Positions 8,863 through 18,390 are shown, counted from the stretch's first letter. The stretch: 41,457 bases of DNA from Nitrospirota bacterium (GCA_029261165.1 JAJDBV010000077.1:1-41457), one strand, 5' to 3'. The notes: generated by a model from the sequence alone, not told the origin. Made by a program: numbers and translations.

Positions 8863-9669
8863 TCAGGCTCTCTTGACTGCAGTGCCTCGTTCGATGATCT
8901 TTATCAATTTATCCGCCGATAGGCTTGCTCCGCCGACCAACACCCCGTCAATCTGCTTTTCTTTCATGAAGGTCTCGATATTAGTCTCATTGACACTCCC
9001 ACCGTAAAGAATGCGAGGCCTTCCTTTCTTCAAACCCTGGCAAAGACATTCCCGGACTTTTCGGTGGACCGACGCGACATCGCCCGGCGTCGGGGTCTGA
9101 CCCGTTCCAATCGCCCAGACCGGCTCATAGGCGATGATCCACTCCGAAATATTTTCCGGCGTTCCATGGCCTTGAAGGATTTCCCCGAAGGCCTCGCTGA
9201 GTTGGCGCTCCAGGACGGCCCAGGTCTTTCCGTCTTTCCGTTCCTGCAGGGTTTCCCCGATACAGAGGATGGGTCTGAGGTCACATTTAACGATTGCATC
9301 GAGCTTCTCATGGATCTCAGGATCGGTTTCTCCAAAGATCTGACGCCTCTCTGAGTGGCCGATGATGACGTACCGGCACCCCACTTCACGCAGCATCGAT
9401 GGCGCAATCTCCCCCGTGAAGGCTCCCTCCCCCCCATAATGAACATTTTGGCCGGCAAGGTCAACCCTTAAAGAAGATTGCTTCAGGAATTCAGAAACAA
9501 AAGAGAGGGCAGTGAAGGGAGGTGCCAGTATTGTTTCAGCAAAGTCTATTTTGGAAAGAGGAGTGTCCATTTGTTGCGCTGTGTGCTTTTCAAGGGCATA
9601 CAGATAAGACTCAGCCTCGGCGATTCCCTTATTCATCTTCCAGTTTGCGACAAAGCAGGGTGGTGACAT
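8863..9669 (-). CDS. tpiA: Triosephosphate isomerase
   Basis: This enzyme interconverts dihydroxyacetone phosphate and glyceraldehyde 3-phosphate in glycolysis, gluconeogenesis and the Calvin cycle. All catalytic blocks are visible: N-W-K-M-N near the start, the electrophilic His in Y-V-I-I-G-H-S-E-R-R, the catalytic Glu in A-Y-E-P-V-W-A-I-G-T-G, and the phosphate-binding Y-G-G-S-V and V-G-G-A-S-L loops. I chose ATG 9669 (268 aa) because the N-W-K-M-N spacing fits the family. An in-frame ATG at 9684, four bases after the pgk stop, would add five residues and cannot be excluded. Confidence 0.95.
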   Translation of the reverse strand: MSPPCFVANWKMNKGIAEAESYLYALEKHTAQQMDTPLSKIDFAETILAPPFTALSFVSEFLKQSSLRVDLAGQNVHYGGEGAFTGEIAPSMLREVGCRYVIIGHSERRQIFGETDPEIHEKLDAIVKCDLRPILCIGETLQERKDGKTWAVLERQLSEAFGEILQGHGTPENISEWIIAYEPVWAIGTGQTPTPGDVASVHRKVRECLCQGLKKGRPRILYGGSVNETNIETFMKEKQIDGVLVGGASLSADKLIKIIERGTAVKRA

Positions 9670-9687
9670 CCTTCCCCTCTTCATTAT

Positions 9688-10887
9688 TTACAAGGGCCTG
9701 TCCGGCAACACGGTCAATCCGGGGAGTTTTTCTCCCTCCAGCAATTGGAGGGCTGCCCCTCCACCTGTAGAGATAAATGAAATACTTTCGGATTCCCCCG
9801 CCTGATGAACCGCCATGGACGTTTCTCCTCCTCCGACAATCGTGAGGGCATAGGCATTGGCGACGGCCTGGGCGACTGCGGACGTGCCGCGTGAATAGGC
9901 ATCCATCTCAAATAGACCCATCGGCCCATTCCAGAGGATGGTTTTGGCATTTGCCAGGACTTCCATGAAAAGCCGAACGGAGGCGGGTCCGATATCGAGT
10001 CCGACCCAGTCTTTTGGGATCTCCTGCACCGGGACATTTTTTGCCTCTGCGGAAGGATCCTTACTTGGGGCGACGACGCAATCGACCGGAAGGTAGAATT
10101 TGATGCCGCGTTCAATGGCATTTTTCCTGATATCTCTCGCAATGGGGATCATGGAATCTTCGACAAGTGAATTTCCGACATCGATTCCGGCGGCCTTTAA
10201 GAAGGTAAAGGCCATTCCTCCACCGATGATTACCTTGTCGACCTTTTTTCCCAGATTCTCAATGACACCAATTTTTCCAGAAACCTTTGTCCCTCCCAAT
10301 ATTGCGACGAAAGGGCGTGCGGGGTTTTCAACGGCCCCTTCAAGATAGGTGATTTCCTTTTTCATCAGGAACCCGCAGGCCTTGGCCTTGACAAATTTGG
10401 TGATGCCGGTCGTTGAGGCGTGGGCCCTATGGGCGGTCCCGAAGGCATCATTGATGTACACATCGATCCCAAGACCGGCCAAGGACTTTGAGAAGGCATC
10501 GTCATTGTTCTCTTCTTCCGGATGGAATCGGAGGTTTTCCAAAAGAAGAACATCTCCCGGCTTAAGCCGGGCTGCCATCTTTTTAGCCTCTGGCCCGATA
10601 CAGTCGGGGGCGAAGGCAACTTCTTTTCCCAGACGGCGTTGGAGGCGTTTTGCAACCGGTGCAAGTGAGAAATGCGGGTCTGTCCCTTCCGGCCGGCCGA
10701 GATGAGACGCGAGGATGACTGAGGCACCTTCATCAATGGCATAATTTATGGTCGGGAGCGTCGAACGGATTCGCGTATCGTCTGTAATATTCAGGTCCCG
10801 ATCGAGCGGGACATTAAAATCGGCCCGAATAAAGAGACGTTTTCCTCTAATCGGTATATCCTCAATGGTCATTTTGTTCAGAAACAT
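9688..10887 (-). CDS. pgk: Phosphoglycerate kinase
   Basis: This enzyme transfers phosphate between 1,3-bisphosphoglycerate and ADP. The 399 residues contain the N-terminal R-A-D-F-N-V-P-L-D substrate block, the S-H-L-G-R-P loop, L-E-N-L-R-F, the hinge G-G-T-K-V-S-G-K-I and the C-terminal nucleotide motif W-N-G-P-M-G and G-G-G-E-T loop. I chose ATG 10887 (AGAGG about 10 bases upstream) over an in-frame start at 10944 that overlaps gapA. ATG 10872 is a weaker alternative. It is one of the central genes of the minus-strand run and is likely co-transcribed with gapA and tpiA. Confidence 0.96.
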   Translation of the reverse strand: MFLNKMTIEDIPIRGKRLFIRADFNVPLDRDLNITDDTRIRSTLPTINYAIDEGASVILASHLGRPEGTDPHFSLAPVAKRLQRRLGKEVAFAPDCIGPEAKKMAARLKPGDVLLLENLRFHPEEENNDDAFSKSLAGLGIDVYINDAFGTAHRAHASTTGITKFVKAKACGFLMKKEITYLEGAVENPARPFVAILGGTKVSGKIGVIENLGKKVDKVIIGGGMAFTFLKAAGIDVGNSLVEDSMIPIARDIRKNAIERGIKFYLPVDCVVAPSKDPSAEAKNVPVQEIPKDWVGLDIGPASVRLFMEVLANAKTILWNGPMGLFEMDAYSRGTSAVAQAVANAYALTIVGGGETSMAVHQAGESESISFISTGGGAALQLLEGEKLPGLTVLPDRPL

Positions 10888-10930
10888 GAAATGCGAACCT
10901 CTGAAGGTGGTCGAAAGAAAAGGCGGGTTA

Positions 10931-11932
10931 TTATTTTTTTGCAATATACAGGATCAGATCGCGAATACGGCAGGAGTAGCCCCATTCATTGTCATACCAC
11001 GCGATGACCTTTACCATCCGGTCGCCGATAATCTTGGTCAAGGTGCCATCTACAATTGATGAATGGGGATTTCCTCTTAAATCGATAGAGACCAAGGGCA
11101 GCTCTGTATATTGAAGGATTCCGGCCATCTCCCCTTGTGCGGCTGTGCAAATTGCAGCGCGGACCGAGGCTTCGTTTGCGTCTGATTCCAGTTCGACAAC
11201 AAGATCAATGAGTGAGACGTTTGGCGTCGGGACCCGGATGGCCATTCCATCCAGCTTTCCCTCTAGCTCCGGAAGAACGACGGAGAGTGCTTTTGCCGCG
11301 CCTGTTGTTGTCGGAATCATTGAAAGGTTTGCTGCGCGTCCTCTTCTTAAATCTTTGTGGGGAAGGTCGAGGAGCTGCTGGTCATTGGTATAGGAATGGA
11401 CGGTGGTCATGAGTCCTCGTTTGATCCCGAAGTGATCAGAGAGAACTTTTGCAAGCGGTGCAAGACAATTGGTTGTACACGAGGCATTGGAAACGATACT
11501 GTGTTGTTTCGGATCATATCGATCCTCATTAACCCCCAGAACCACTGTGACATCCGGTGATTTTCCCGGCGCCGAGATGATCACTTTTTGACTGCCCGCC
11601 GTAATATGTTTTTGGGCCGAGCTGCGGTCAACAAATCGACCGGTCGCTTCCACAACGATATCGACATCCATTTCTTTCCAGGGGAGGAGGGCAGGATCCT
11701 TTTCCCTGGTGATTCGAATCGATTGATTCCCGATGAGGAGGGCATCCTCTTTGGATTCAATCTCATGCGGAAATACACCATGGACCGAATCATACTTGAG
11801 GAGATGCGCCAAGGTTTTGGCATCGGCCAGATCATTCACACCAACGATATTGATTTCAGGGTGGGGAAATGCAACGCGAAAGAGGTTTCGCCCGATCCGA
11901 CCAAATCCATTTATGCCAACACGTACTGCCAA
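10931..11932 (-). CDS. gapA: Glyceraldehyde-3-phosphate dehydrogenase, type I
   Basis: This enzyme oxidises glyceraldehyde 3-phosphate with phosphate and NAD(P)+. The 333 residues start M-A-V-R-V-G-I-N-G-F-G-R-I-G-R-N and carry the nucleophile Cys152 in S-N-A-S-C-T-T-N-C and the base His179. Asp34 after G-V-N suggests a preference for NAD, although dual use cannot be excluded. The start codon is TTG at 11932, with AGGGAG five bases upstream. Only nine bases separate it from the PBP1A stop, so the glycolytic genes probably depend at least partly on the promoter in front of the PBP1A gene. Confidence 0.96.
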   Translation of the reverse strand: MAVRVGINGFGRIGRNLFRVAFPHPEINIVGVNDLADAKTLAHLLKYDSVHGVFPHEIESKEDALLIGNQSIRITREKDPALLPWKEMDVDIVVEATGRFVDRSSAQKHITAGSQKVIISAPGKSPDVTVVLGVNEDRYDPKQHSIVSNASCTTNCLAPLAKVLSDHFGIKRGLMTTVHSYTNDQQLLDLPHKDLRRGRAANLSMIPTTTGAAKALSVVLPELEGKLDGMAIRVPTPNVSLIDLVVELESDANEASVRAAICTAAQGEMAGILQYTELPLVSIDLRGNPHSSIVDGTLTKIIGDRMVKVIAWYDNEWGYSCRIRDLILYIAKK

Positions 11933-11941
11933 GGGAACTCC

Positions 11942-14329
11942 CTAAAAGGCCTCTCCACCATCAAATCTGAAGAACTGATTTGGCGATGACGCGGCCATCT
12001 TGTATTCTCTCGGTTCCGTCCCTTTTACGAAGATTTCGACCTCACCGTCCTCATCTTCAGAGACCAAGAGTCCTGTATCACGGTCGATTCTAGCATAAAC
12101 AATATTCTCGGGTATAGAAAAAGATACAACCGGAAGCAGAGAAAGGGAATTCTTCATGAATGAGACCCATACAGGTAGGGCGGCACGACCGCCGGACTCC
12201 CGGCTTCCGAGAGAGCGGTTGTCATCGAATCCGACCCAAACGCCAGCCGCCAGGTTTGGCGCGAATCCAACGAACCAGGCATCCGTAAATTCATTCGTCG
12301 TTCCTGTCTTTCCGGCAATCGGTCGACCGATGACGCGTGCCTTTCTTCCGGTTCCACGTTGGATCACATCTTCGAGGATATTTGTGACGACATATGCCGT
12401 TTCCTTGGAGATGGCCTGTTCCGGCGAAAACTGGTGGGATTCCAGGACATGACCGTTATTGTCGGTTACAGAGAGAATGAGTGTCGGTTTGAGGCGTACC
12501 CCCTGATTGGCATAGACCCCGAGCGCTGAAGTGATCTCCAGAAGGCTGACGCCCGAAGAACCGAGCGCCAGAGAGAGATCGCGAGTCAATGGGGTATCAA
12601 TCCCGATGCGTTGCGCAAAGTTGACCACATTGGAAATGCCGACCTGTTTGAGTAGCCTGACGGTTGCCAGATTTCGTGAATGCGTGAGTGCGTCACGCAT
12701 GGTGATTGGTCCGTAGAATTTTTTTTCGTAGTTCTCAGGTTTCCAGACCTTGTTTGTTTCGGTATCAGTAAAAATGACCGGATTATCAACCAACAGGGTC
12801 GCTGGCGTCAATCCCTGTTCTATGGCGGTTCCGTAAATAATGGGTTTGAATGCGGAGCCGGGTTGCCGCCGGGCCATGAGGGCCCGGTTGAATTCGCTTT
12901 TTCTGAAACTGTACCCACCCACAAGTGCCTTGACTGCACCGGTGGATGGATCAAGGGCGGCAAAGGCTCCTTGAACAATGGGCTCTTGCTCAAGACTGAA
13001 AAGGGCCTCATGCCCGTTTTCCTCGGTACGCTTGACCTTCATCAGGATAATGTCATTCAGATTGAGGATATCGTATGGTTTTGGGTTTTTGATGACCACA
13101 AGGTCATCGCGCAGATGTTCCCCTTTCAACTGCCTCGCAGCCCAGAGCATGTCTTTTAGCATGATCTTTCCAACAAGACCCCCGACTTCGACCGTCGCAT
13201 CATGGTCGGTTCGTGATAGGACCCGTCCTTTTACAACCTCCCCGACTTTCAATGGATGGGGTTTCTTTTCCGAGGGGGACGTTTCTTCCGCTTCTGGACG
13301 ATACGTTCCTATTGCGCCTCTGTATCCCTGACGTTTGTCCAGCCGCTCAAGCCCCTCGCGAAGCGCACGTTCGGCCATGCGCTGGGACGGTTCGTTGAGT
13401 GTGGTATAAACGTTCAAACCACCCTTGTAGAGGACATCATCTCCGTATTTCCCGATCAGGTATTGCCGGATATGTTCCTTAAAATAAAGCGCAATATCAT
13501 CTTTTCTGGAATGGCGTTTCTGGAAATAAAGGTCTTCCGCATAGACTTCGCGATATTGTTCTTTCGTAATGTAGCCTTCACTTACCATTCTTTTTAGGAC
13601 CACTCTCTGGCGAAATTTGGCTTTTTCGGGATGCCGGTAGGGAGAATAAGTATTCGGGGCCTTGGGGAGTCCCGCGAGGAATCCGGCCTCGGCCAGGTTG
13701 ATCTCTGACACATCTTTCCCGAAATAAGTCTTGGCGGCGACCTGAACGCCATAGGAGCCATGCCCAAAGTAGATCTGATTCAGATAGATCTCGAGGATGC
13801 GATCTTTGCCGATGACCTCCTCCATCTTTCGCGCCAGAAGGAGCTCCTTTAATTTTCGTCTAATTGTTCGTTCCGGGGTTAGAAAGAGAGAACGGGCAAG
13901 TTGTTGTGTGATAGTGCTCGCCCCCTGCCGGATCTCCATGCTTTCAAGGTTTTTGATAAACGCCCTTATAATCCGAAGTGTATCAAAGCCCTTATGCTGA
14001 TAGAAACGAGAATCCTCCACGGCCAGGAAAGCATTGATCAGTATTTTTGGCATTTGTGAAAGCGGGACGAGAACCCTTTTTTCAATGAAAAACTGGCCGA
14101 TCACCTTGTTGTCATCCGAATAGACCCGGGTTGCGAGACTCGGCTCATAGGTGCCGAGCTTCTCGAGAGAGGGAAGGTCCATAGAAAAATAGTAGATTGC
14201 ACCTCCGGCGGCACCTGCTCCGACGAGCGAGAGGAAAAAGAGAGCAATGAGACCCCATTTGATCCATCGATTTATGCCGATTCGTCTTTTTTGGGGAGGG
14301 TTGTGCCTGGAAAAGGTCTTTTGTTCCAA
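11942..14329 (-). CDS. mrcA: Penicillin-binding protein 1A (bifunctional peptidoglycan synthase)
   Basis: This inner-membrane class A PBP polymerises lipid II and crosslinks peptidoglycan. Its 795 residues comprise a short cytoplasmic tail, one TM helix (about 25-48) and a glycosyltransferase domain with catalytic Glu105 in A-V-E-D-S-R-F-Y and the Q-G-A-S-T-I-T-Q-Q block. An OB-like insert (about 345-430) and the transpeptidase follow, the latter with Ser492 in P-G-S-A-F-K, S-R-N and K-T-G-T-T. The start codon is TTG at 14329, with AGGA seven bases upstream. It opens the long minus-strand run that continues into gapA after nine bases. A C-terminal domain found in some PBP1A proteins is absent or short. 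Confidence 0.95.
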   Translation of the reverse strand: MEQKTFSRHNPPQKRRIGINRWIKWGLIALFFLSLVGAGAAGGAIYYFSMDLPSLEKLGTYEPSLATRVYSDDNKVIGQFFIEKRVLVPLSQMPKILINAFLAVEDSRFYQHKGFDTLRIIRAFIKNLESMEIRQGASTITQQLARSLFLTPERTIRRKLKELLLARKMEEVIGKDRILEIYLNQIYFGHGSYGVQVAAKTYFGKDVSEINLAEAGFLAGLPKAPNTYSPYRHPEKAKFRQRVVLKRMVSEGYITKEQYREVYAEDLYFQKRHSRKDDIALYFKEHIRQYLIGKYGDDVLYKGGLNVYTTLNEPSQRMAERALREGLERLDKRQGYRGAIGTYRPEAEETSPSEKKPHPLKVGEVVKGRVLSRTDHDATVEVGGLVGKIMLKDMLWAARQLKGEHLRDDLVVIKNPKPYDILNLNDIILMKVKRTEENGHEALFSLEQEPIVQGAFAALDPSTGAVKALVGGYSFRKSEFNRALMARRQPGSAFKPIIYGTAIEQGLTPATLLVDNPVIFTDTETNKVWKPENYEKKFYGPITMRDALTHSRNLATVRLLKQVGISNVVNFAQRIGIDTPLTRDLSLALGSSGVSLLEITSALGVYANQGVRLKPTLILSVTDNNGHVLESHQFSPEQAISKETAYVVTNILEDVIQRGTGRKARVIGRPIAGKTGTTNEFTDAWFVGFAPNLAAGVWVGFDDNRSLGSRESGGRAALPVWVSFMKNSLSLLPVVSFSIPENIVYARIDRDTGLLVSEDEDGEVEIFVKGTEPREYKMAASSPNQFFRFDGGEAF

Positions 14330-14355
14330 TGGATTATCCTACATGAACCGACTAA

Positions 14356-14384
14356 AGCGTATCCGTTTTCCTCTTCCTTGTCAA
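14356..14384 (-). promoter_or_regulatory. Sigma-70-like promoter for the PBP1A-glycolysis-secG-ABC run
   Basis: Read on the minus strand, TTGACA (14379-14384) is separated by 17 bases from TACGCT (14356-14361). The expected transcript starts near 14349, about 20 bases before the TTG start of the PBP1A gene. It lies back to back with the promoter for the HAD phosphatase. Confidence 0.6.
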
Positions 14385-14419
14385 GGATCTCGAGGTATTG
14401 GATGGTACGGTTTCAGGGA

Positions 14420-14448
14420 TTGAAAATCCTTCCTGTTTCTCCTATAGT
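14420..14448 (+). promoter_or_regulatory. Sigma-70-like promoter for the HAD phosphatase / M16 operon
   Basis: TTGAAA (14420-14425), a 17-base spacer and TATAGT (14443-14448) are each 5 of 6 to consensus. The expected start of transcription is near 14455, about 42 bases before the ATG at 14497. Confidence 0.7.
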
Positions 14449-14496
14449 AGCCAGCATGGGTAGGCGCTTGCGTGTAAATAATGAGGATGGACCTTG

Positions 14497-15141
14497 ATGG
14501 TTGCCCCAAGACTCCTGATCTTTGATCTTGATGGGACGTTAATTGACTCGAAGCGGGATATTGCCAAATCGGTCAATCTCACGTTCCGGGATCTTGGCCT
14601 TCCCGAAAAACCGAATGAAACGATCTACGGCTATGTCGGGAACGGGGTCCGGAAACTCATTCTGGATGCGGTGGAAAGTACGGATGTGCGCTTGATTGAC
14701 CGCGCGCTTGAAATCTTCAGGGGGCATTACATGGATCATCTTCTCGATGAAACAAGGCTCTATGAGGGAATCAGTGAAGTACTTGACCATTATCGCCAGA
14801 CGAAAATGGCCCTTGTGACCAATAAGCCGTATGATTACGCAAAAAAAATTATGGAGGGGTTGGGTGTGGACAAGGCCTTTGATTTTATTATCGGGAGTGA
14901 GGCGCATACCCAGTTGAAGCCTCATCCTGAAATGATCCTGAAGACCCTGGCGTTCCTGGACACGCCGATATCGGATGCCGTTATGATCGGCGACTCTCTC
15001 AATGATATCTATGCGGCCCGTTCAGCCGGTGTGAGATCGTGCGCCGTCGCCTACGGTTTTGGGGACGCCGATGTGCTTCGTTCTGAACATCCTGATTTCT
15101 TTGCAGAAACGGGCGAGGCTTTAATGACCCTTTTCTCATAA
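14497..15141 (+). CDS. gph: HAD-superfamily phosphatase, phosphoglycolate phosphatase-like
   Basis: This haloacid dehalogenase phosphatase has a C1 helical cap. Motif I is F-D-L-D-G-T-L (Asp10 nucleophile, Asp12), motif II V-T-N, motif III Lys in L-K-P-H-P, and motif IV G-D-S-L-N-D. The closest family is phosphoglycolate phosphatase, which salvages 2-phosphoglycolate from DNA repair or from Rubisco oxygenation. Related enzymes act on other phosphosugars, so the substrate is uncertain. The ATG at 14497 is preceded by GAGG. A TTG one codon earlier is the alternative. It is followed after 46 bases by an M16 peptidase gene in the same direction. Confidence 0.85.
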   Translation: MVAPRLLIFDLDGTLIDSKRDIAKSVNLTFRDLGLPEKPNETIYGYVGNGVRKLILDAVESTDVRLIDRALEIFRGHYMDHLLDETRLYEGISEVLDHYRQTKMALVTNKPYDYAKKIMEGLGVDKAFDFIIGSEAHTQLKPHPEMILKTLAFLDTPISDAVMIGDSLNDIYAARSAGVRSCAVAYGFGDADVLRSEHPDFFAETGEALMTLFS

Positions 15142-15187
15142 TTTTTGATGTCCCGCCCTGTGTGTTGAAGCGGGTAAAGGAGCTGGT

Positions 15188-16711
15188 GTGAAGAAGCTGT
15201 TATTTTTTATTTCATGGATGATGTTAGTAACGACCGGGGTTTCCGCGCAGACCCTGGCCGATCGCGTCATTGAGCATACGCTTTCTAACGGCCTGAGGGT
15301 CCTAATGGTTGAGCGCCATCAGGTACCGACGATCTCTTTTCGCATCATTTACAATGTCGGGTCTGTCAATGAAGTCAGCGGGATTACCGGCGTGGCCCAT
15401 CTCTATGAACACATGGCGTTTAAAGGAACCCGAACCCTCGGGACCTCTGACTTCGAAAAAGAAGAAAAGGTCTTGGCCCGGATTGAGCGTTTGAACGATG
15501 AGATCCTGCTTGAAACGCGGAAAGGGAGTGCGGCGGATTCGGAACGCTTAAAGGCCCTGGAGAAAAAGTTTGTTTTGCTTCAAAAAGAGGCGCGGCAATG
15601 GGTTATCCCGAATGAGCTTGGAGAGATCTACGATCGGAATGGAGCAGCCGGGTTTAATGCCTCAACCGGCCGGGATGTGACCTCTTACATTGTCAGTCTC
15701 CCCGCAAACCGGCTTCCGCTCTGGATCGCCATCGAATCGGATCGGATGACCAACCCGGTCCTACGTGAATTTTATAAGGAGAGAGACGTCGTTCTGGAAG
15801 AACGCCGCAGGAGTGTTGAGACCAACCCCTCCGGCAAGCTGTATGAAACATTTCTCTCAACGGCTTTCGCGGCCCATCCTTACGGTTATCCCACGCTTGG
15901 CTGGCCTTCAGATGTCAGGTCCCTGTCCGCCACACAGACGGCCCTCTTCTACAAGACCTACTATGGGCCAAATAATACAATCATTGCCATGGTTGGTGAT
16001 TTTAAGGCAGCGGAAGTTATTCCCCTTTTAGAGGCTTCTTTCGGCACGATCCCTTCCGGTCCGCTACCACCAAGGGTGGTGACCGTAGAGCCCCCGCAGC
16101 GGGGTGAGCGCCGGGTGGAAGTTGAGGATGAAGCCAACCCCAGCGTCGTCATCGGGTACCATAAACCCAACCTGCACCACCCGGATGATGCTGTCTTTGA
16201 TGTGATTGATTCGCTGCTCTCCAGGGGGCGGACCTCTCGGCTCTATAAGAAATTGGTTAAGGAAAAGCAAATTGCGGTCAGTGTATCGAGCAGCGCCGGG
16301 ACCCCCGGCGCACGCTATACGAGTCTTTTTACAATCTCCGCGACTCCGCGCGCCCCACATACCACCTTAGATTTGGAGGAGGCGATCTATGCCGTACTCG
16401 AGCGTTTGAAAACGGAACCGCCCACTGAAAAAGAACTTCAGAAGGTCATCACAAATATCGACGCCTCCTTGATCCGTTCTCTTAGGTCGAATAGCGGTCT
16501 TGCAGGCCGGCTTTCCTATTTTGAGGCGGTTGCGGACGATTGGCGCTATACGCTCCGGAACCGGGATGCCATCGCAAAGGTGACTGCTGAAGATGTGATG
16601 CGTGTTGCCCAAACCTATTTTATAAAGAAGAGCCGAACCGTTGCTACCCTGGTTCAACAGGAAAAAAAATCGCGGGGAAAAAATCTGGATGATAAGGAGG
16701 TGGCGCAATGA
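15188..16711 (+). CDS. M16 zinc peptidase, catalytic subunit (pair 1)
   Basis: This is a secreted insulinase/processing-peptidase-type metallopeptidase of 507 residues with a signal peptide ending around V-S-A-Q. The inverted zinc motif is H71-L-Y-E74-H75, and the third ligand glutamate lies in E-R-D-V-V-L-E-E (198-205). Between them is a charged insertion of about 50 residues (about 88-140), so the spacing to the third ligand is much longer than in the paralogue at 31879. GTG 15188 is preceded by AAAGGAG. The stop overlaps the start of the degenerate partner by four bases. The two probably form a periplasmic heterodimer that degrades peptides; the substrate is unknown. Confidence 0.9.
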   Translation: MKKLLFFISWMMLVTTGVSAQTLADRVIEHTLSNGLRVLMVERHQVPTISFRIIYNVGSVNEVSGITGVAHLYEHMAFKGTRTLGTSDFEKEEKVLARIERLNDEILLETRKGSAADSERLKALEKKFVLLQKEARQWVIPNELGEIYDRNGAAGFNASTGRDVTSYIVSLPANRLPLWIAIESDRMTNPVLREFYKERDVVLEERRRSVETNPSGKLYETFLSTAFAAHPYGYPTLGWPSDVRSLSATQTALFYKTYYGPNNTIIAMVGDFKAAEVIPLLEASFGTIPSGPLPPRVVTVEPPQRGERRVEVEDEANPSVVIGYHKPNLHHPDDAVFDVIDSLLSRGRTSRLYKKLVKEKQIAVSVSSSAGTPGARYTSLFTISATPRAPHTTLDLEEAIYAVLERLKTEPPTEKELQKVITNIDASLIRSLRSNSGLAGRLSYFEAVADDWRYTLRNRDAIAKVTAEDVMRVAQTYFIKKSRTVATLVQQEKKSRGKNLDDKEVAQ

Positions 16712-18159
16712 GCTGGGCGATGATGAAAAAGGTGGTCTTGCTCCTCCTGGTCATTTTCCTGCAATCGGCCTGTCTCTCGCTTCATCAGGCGCAGACTCTC
16801 GGGTCCGATTCAACATCCAACCCGAGACGCATGGTTTTTCCCCCTCAGCCCTTTCAACCTCCCAAGGCGGAGCGGATGACCCTCTCAAACGGCATGGTTC
16901 TCTATCTTCTGGAGGACCATGAACTTCCCCTGATCAATCTTCAGATAATGATCCGGACCGGGGATCTCTACGAACCTGCGGACAAGATCGCCCTTGCAGG
17001 AATGACCGGAAGCTTAATGCGGACCGGAGGGACCCGTAATCATCGGGGGGATGAGGTTGACGAGATACTGGACCAGATCGCCGCCGGATTATCAGTCGGG
17101 ATCGGGACCGATTCAGGAGGGGCTTCGCTAGATGTTCTAAAGAAGGATTTTGACTTTGGACTTCAACTGTTGGCCGACATCCTGATGCATCCCGCCTTTG
17201 AGGAGGAAAAACTCACTCTTGCAAAGAACAGGGCGCTGGAGGGAATCCGTCGCCGCAATGACCGAGCCTCTTCGATCGCAAGTCGAGAATTTTGGAAGCA
17301 GCTCTACGGGGCGGACAATCCCTATGCCAGAGAGTCGACTGAAGAGACGGTGAACGCGATCCAACGAAAGGACCTCATTGCCTTTCACCAAAAATATTTC
17401 GCGCCGAACAATATGATGATTGGTGTCACCGGTGATTTTAATAAAAGAGAGATAATCGGAAAAATTGAGAAAGCCTTTGAGGGCTGGGAAAAAAAAGAGA
17501 TCAGCTTCCCGAAGGTCCCGCCGGTCGTTAAGCGGAAAACAGGGGGGGTCTATCACATTCAACGACCGATCCCGCAGACGCAGGTCCGAATCGGCCATCT
17601 TGGGATCAAGCAGGAAAATCCTGACTCTTTTGCCCTGTCGGTCATGAACGATGTGCTCGGTGGAGGAGGGATGGCCAGTCGCCTCTTTTCAGATGTCAGG
17701 AGCCGCCAGGGACTGGCCTATTCGGTCGGGTCTGTTTTTCGACCTGGAAAGCTGGAACAGGGCGTTTTCCTCGCCTATAGCGGAACGCGGGTCGAGTCAA
17801 CCCATCAAGCCATTTCGACCATCATTCAGCACATCGAAAAGGTCCGTAAGGAACCCGTTTTGGACGAAGAGCTCAAGCGTGCCAAGGAGGCTTTTCTCAA
17901 CTCTTTTATCTTTTCTTTTTCGAGCCCGTCTCAGATTGTGGGTCAGCAGATGTCGCTGGAATATTACGGTCTCCCGTCTGATTATCTGGAGCAATACCGG
18001 GACAATGTTGCAAAGGTCACGAAAGCCGATGTCTTGCGGGTTGCCAGGGAATACCTTCACCCGGACCGCCTGGTGATTCTGGCCGTCGGAGACGAAACCC
18101 AGTTTGACCAAGCCCTATCGACCTTGGGCAAGGTTGAGCGAATCCAAGTGGGGCCGTAG
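16708..18159 (+). CDS. M16 peptidase-like partner lacking the zinc motif, lipoprotein (pair 1)
   Basis: This 483-residue M16 fold protein has the H-x-x-E-H zinc motif replaced (A-G-M-T-G-S-L-M-R-T-G-G-T in the equivalent place), so it should be catalytically inactive. A lipoprotein signal ends L-Q-S-A-C (Cys22), which would anchor it in a membrane facing the periplasm. The C-terminal half keeps the R/Y block (S-R-L-F...G-L-A-Y-S-V) that in active pairs contributes to the substrate site. GGAGG lies seven bases before ATG 16708, which overlaps the catalytic gene's TGA. Active and inactive M16 subunits are commonly paired like this, as in mitochondrial processing peptidase. Confidence 0.9.
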   Translation: MSWAMMKKVVLLLLVIFLQSACLSLHQAQTLGSDSTSNPRRMVFPPQPFQPPKAERMTLSNGMVLYLLEDHELPLINLQIMIRTGDLYEPADKIALAGMTGSLMRTGGTRNHRGDEVDEILDQIAAGLSVGIGTDSGGASLDVLKKDFDFGLQLLADILMHPAFEEEKLTLAKNRALEGIRRRNDRASSIASREFWKQLYGADNPYARESTEETVNAIQRKDLIAFHQKYFAPNNMMIGVTGDFNKREIIGKIEKAFEGWEKKEISFPKVPPVVKRKTGGVYHIQRPIPQTQVRIGHLGIKQENPDSFALSVMNDVLGGGGMASRLFSDVRSRQGLAYSVGSVFRPGKLEQGVFLAYSGTRVESTHQAISTIIQHIEKVRKEPVLDEELKRAKEAFLNSFIFSFSSPSQIVGQQMSLEYYGLPSDYLEQYRDNVAKVTKADVLRVAREYLHPDRLVILAVGDETQFDQALSTLGKVERIQVGP

Positions 18160-18183
18160 GGGGAGGAGACAGAGGTCAGGCGT

Positions 18184-18390
18184 ATGGAGCAAATGCCAAA
18201 ATTAGATAAAAAATTAATCTCTGTTTCGTCACTAGATGATACAAGAGAAGAGAAAACCTACTGGCTTACAAAAACAGCACAAGACCGGATTGAAGCGATT
18301 GAATTGAACCGCAGGATGGTATATGGCCAGGATCGAGCTACATCCCGACTTCAAAGATTTCTTGAAACTTCTGAACTCTCGAAGCGTTGA
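18184..18390 (+). CDS. Short conserved ORF preceding a nucleotidyltransferase
   Basis: This 68-residue hydrophilic protein carries the recurrent pattern L-D-K-K-L followed by T-Y-W-x-x-K-T and R-x-E-A-I-E-L-x-R. I recognise it as a small protein often encoded directly upstream of MNT-type nucleotidyltransferases. It overlaps the next gene by 68 bases in a different frame, so the two are translationally linked. AGAGG lies upstream of ATG 18184. An antitoxin-like or accessory role is plausible but unproven. The composition is more AT-rich than the flanking M16 genes. Confidence 0.75.
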   Translation: MEQMPKLDKKLISVSSLDDTREEKTYWLTKTAQDRIEAIELNRRMVYGQDRATSRLQRFLETSELSKR

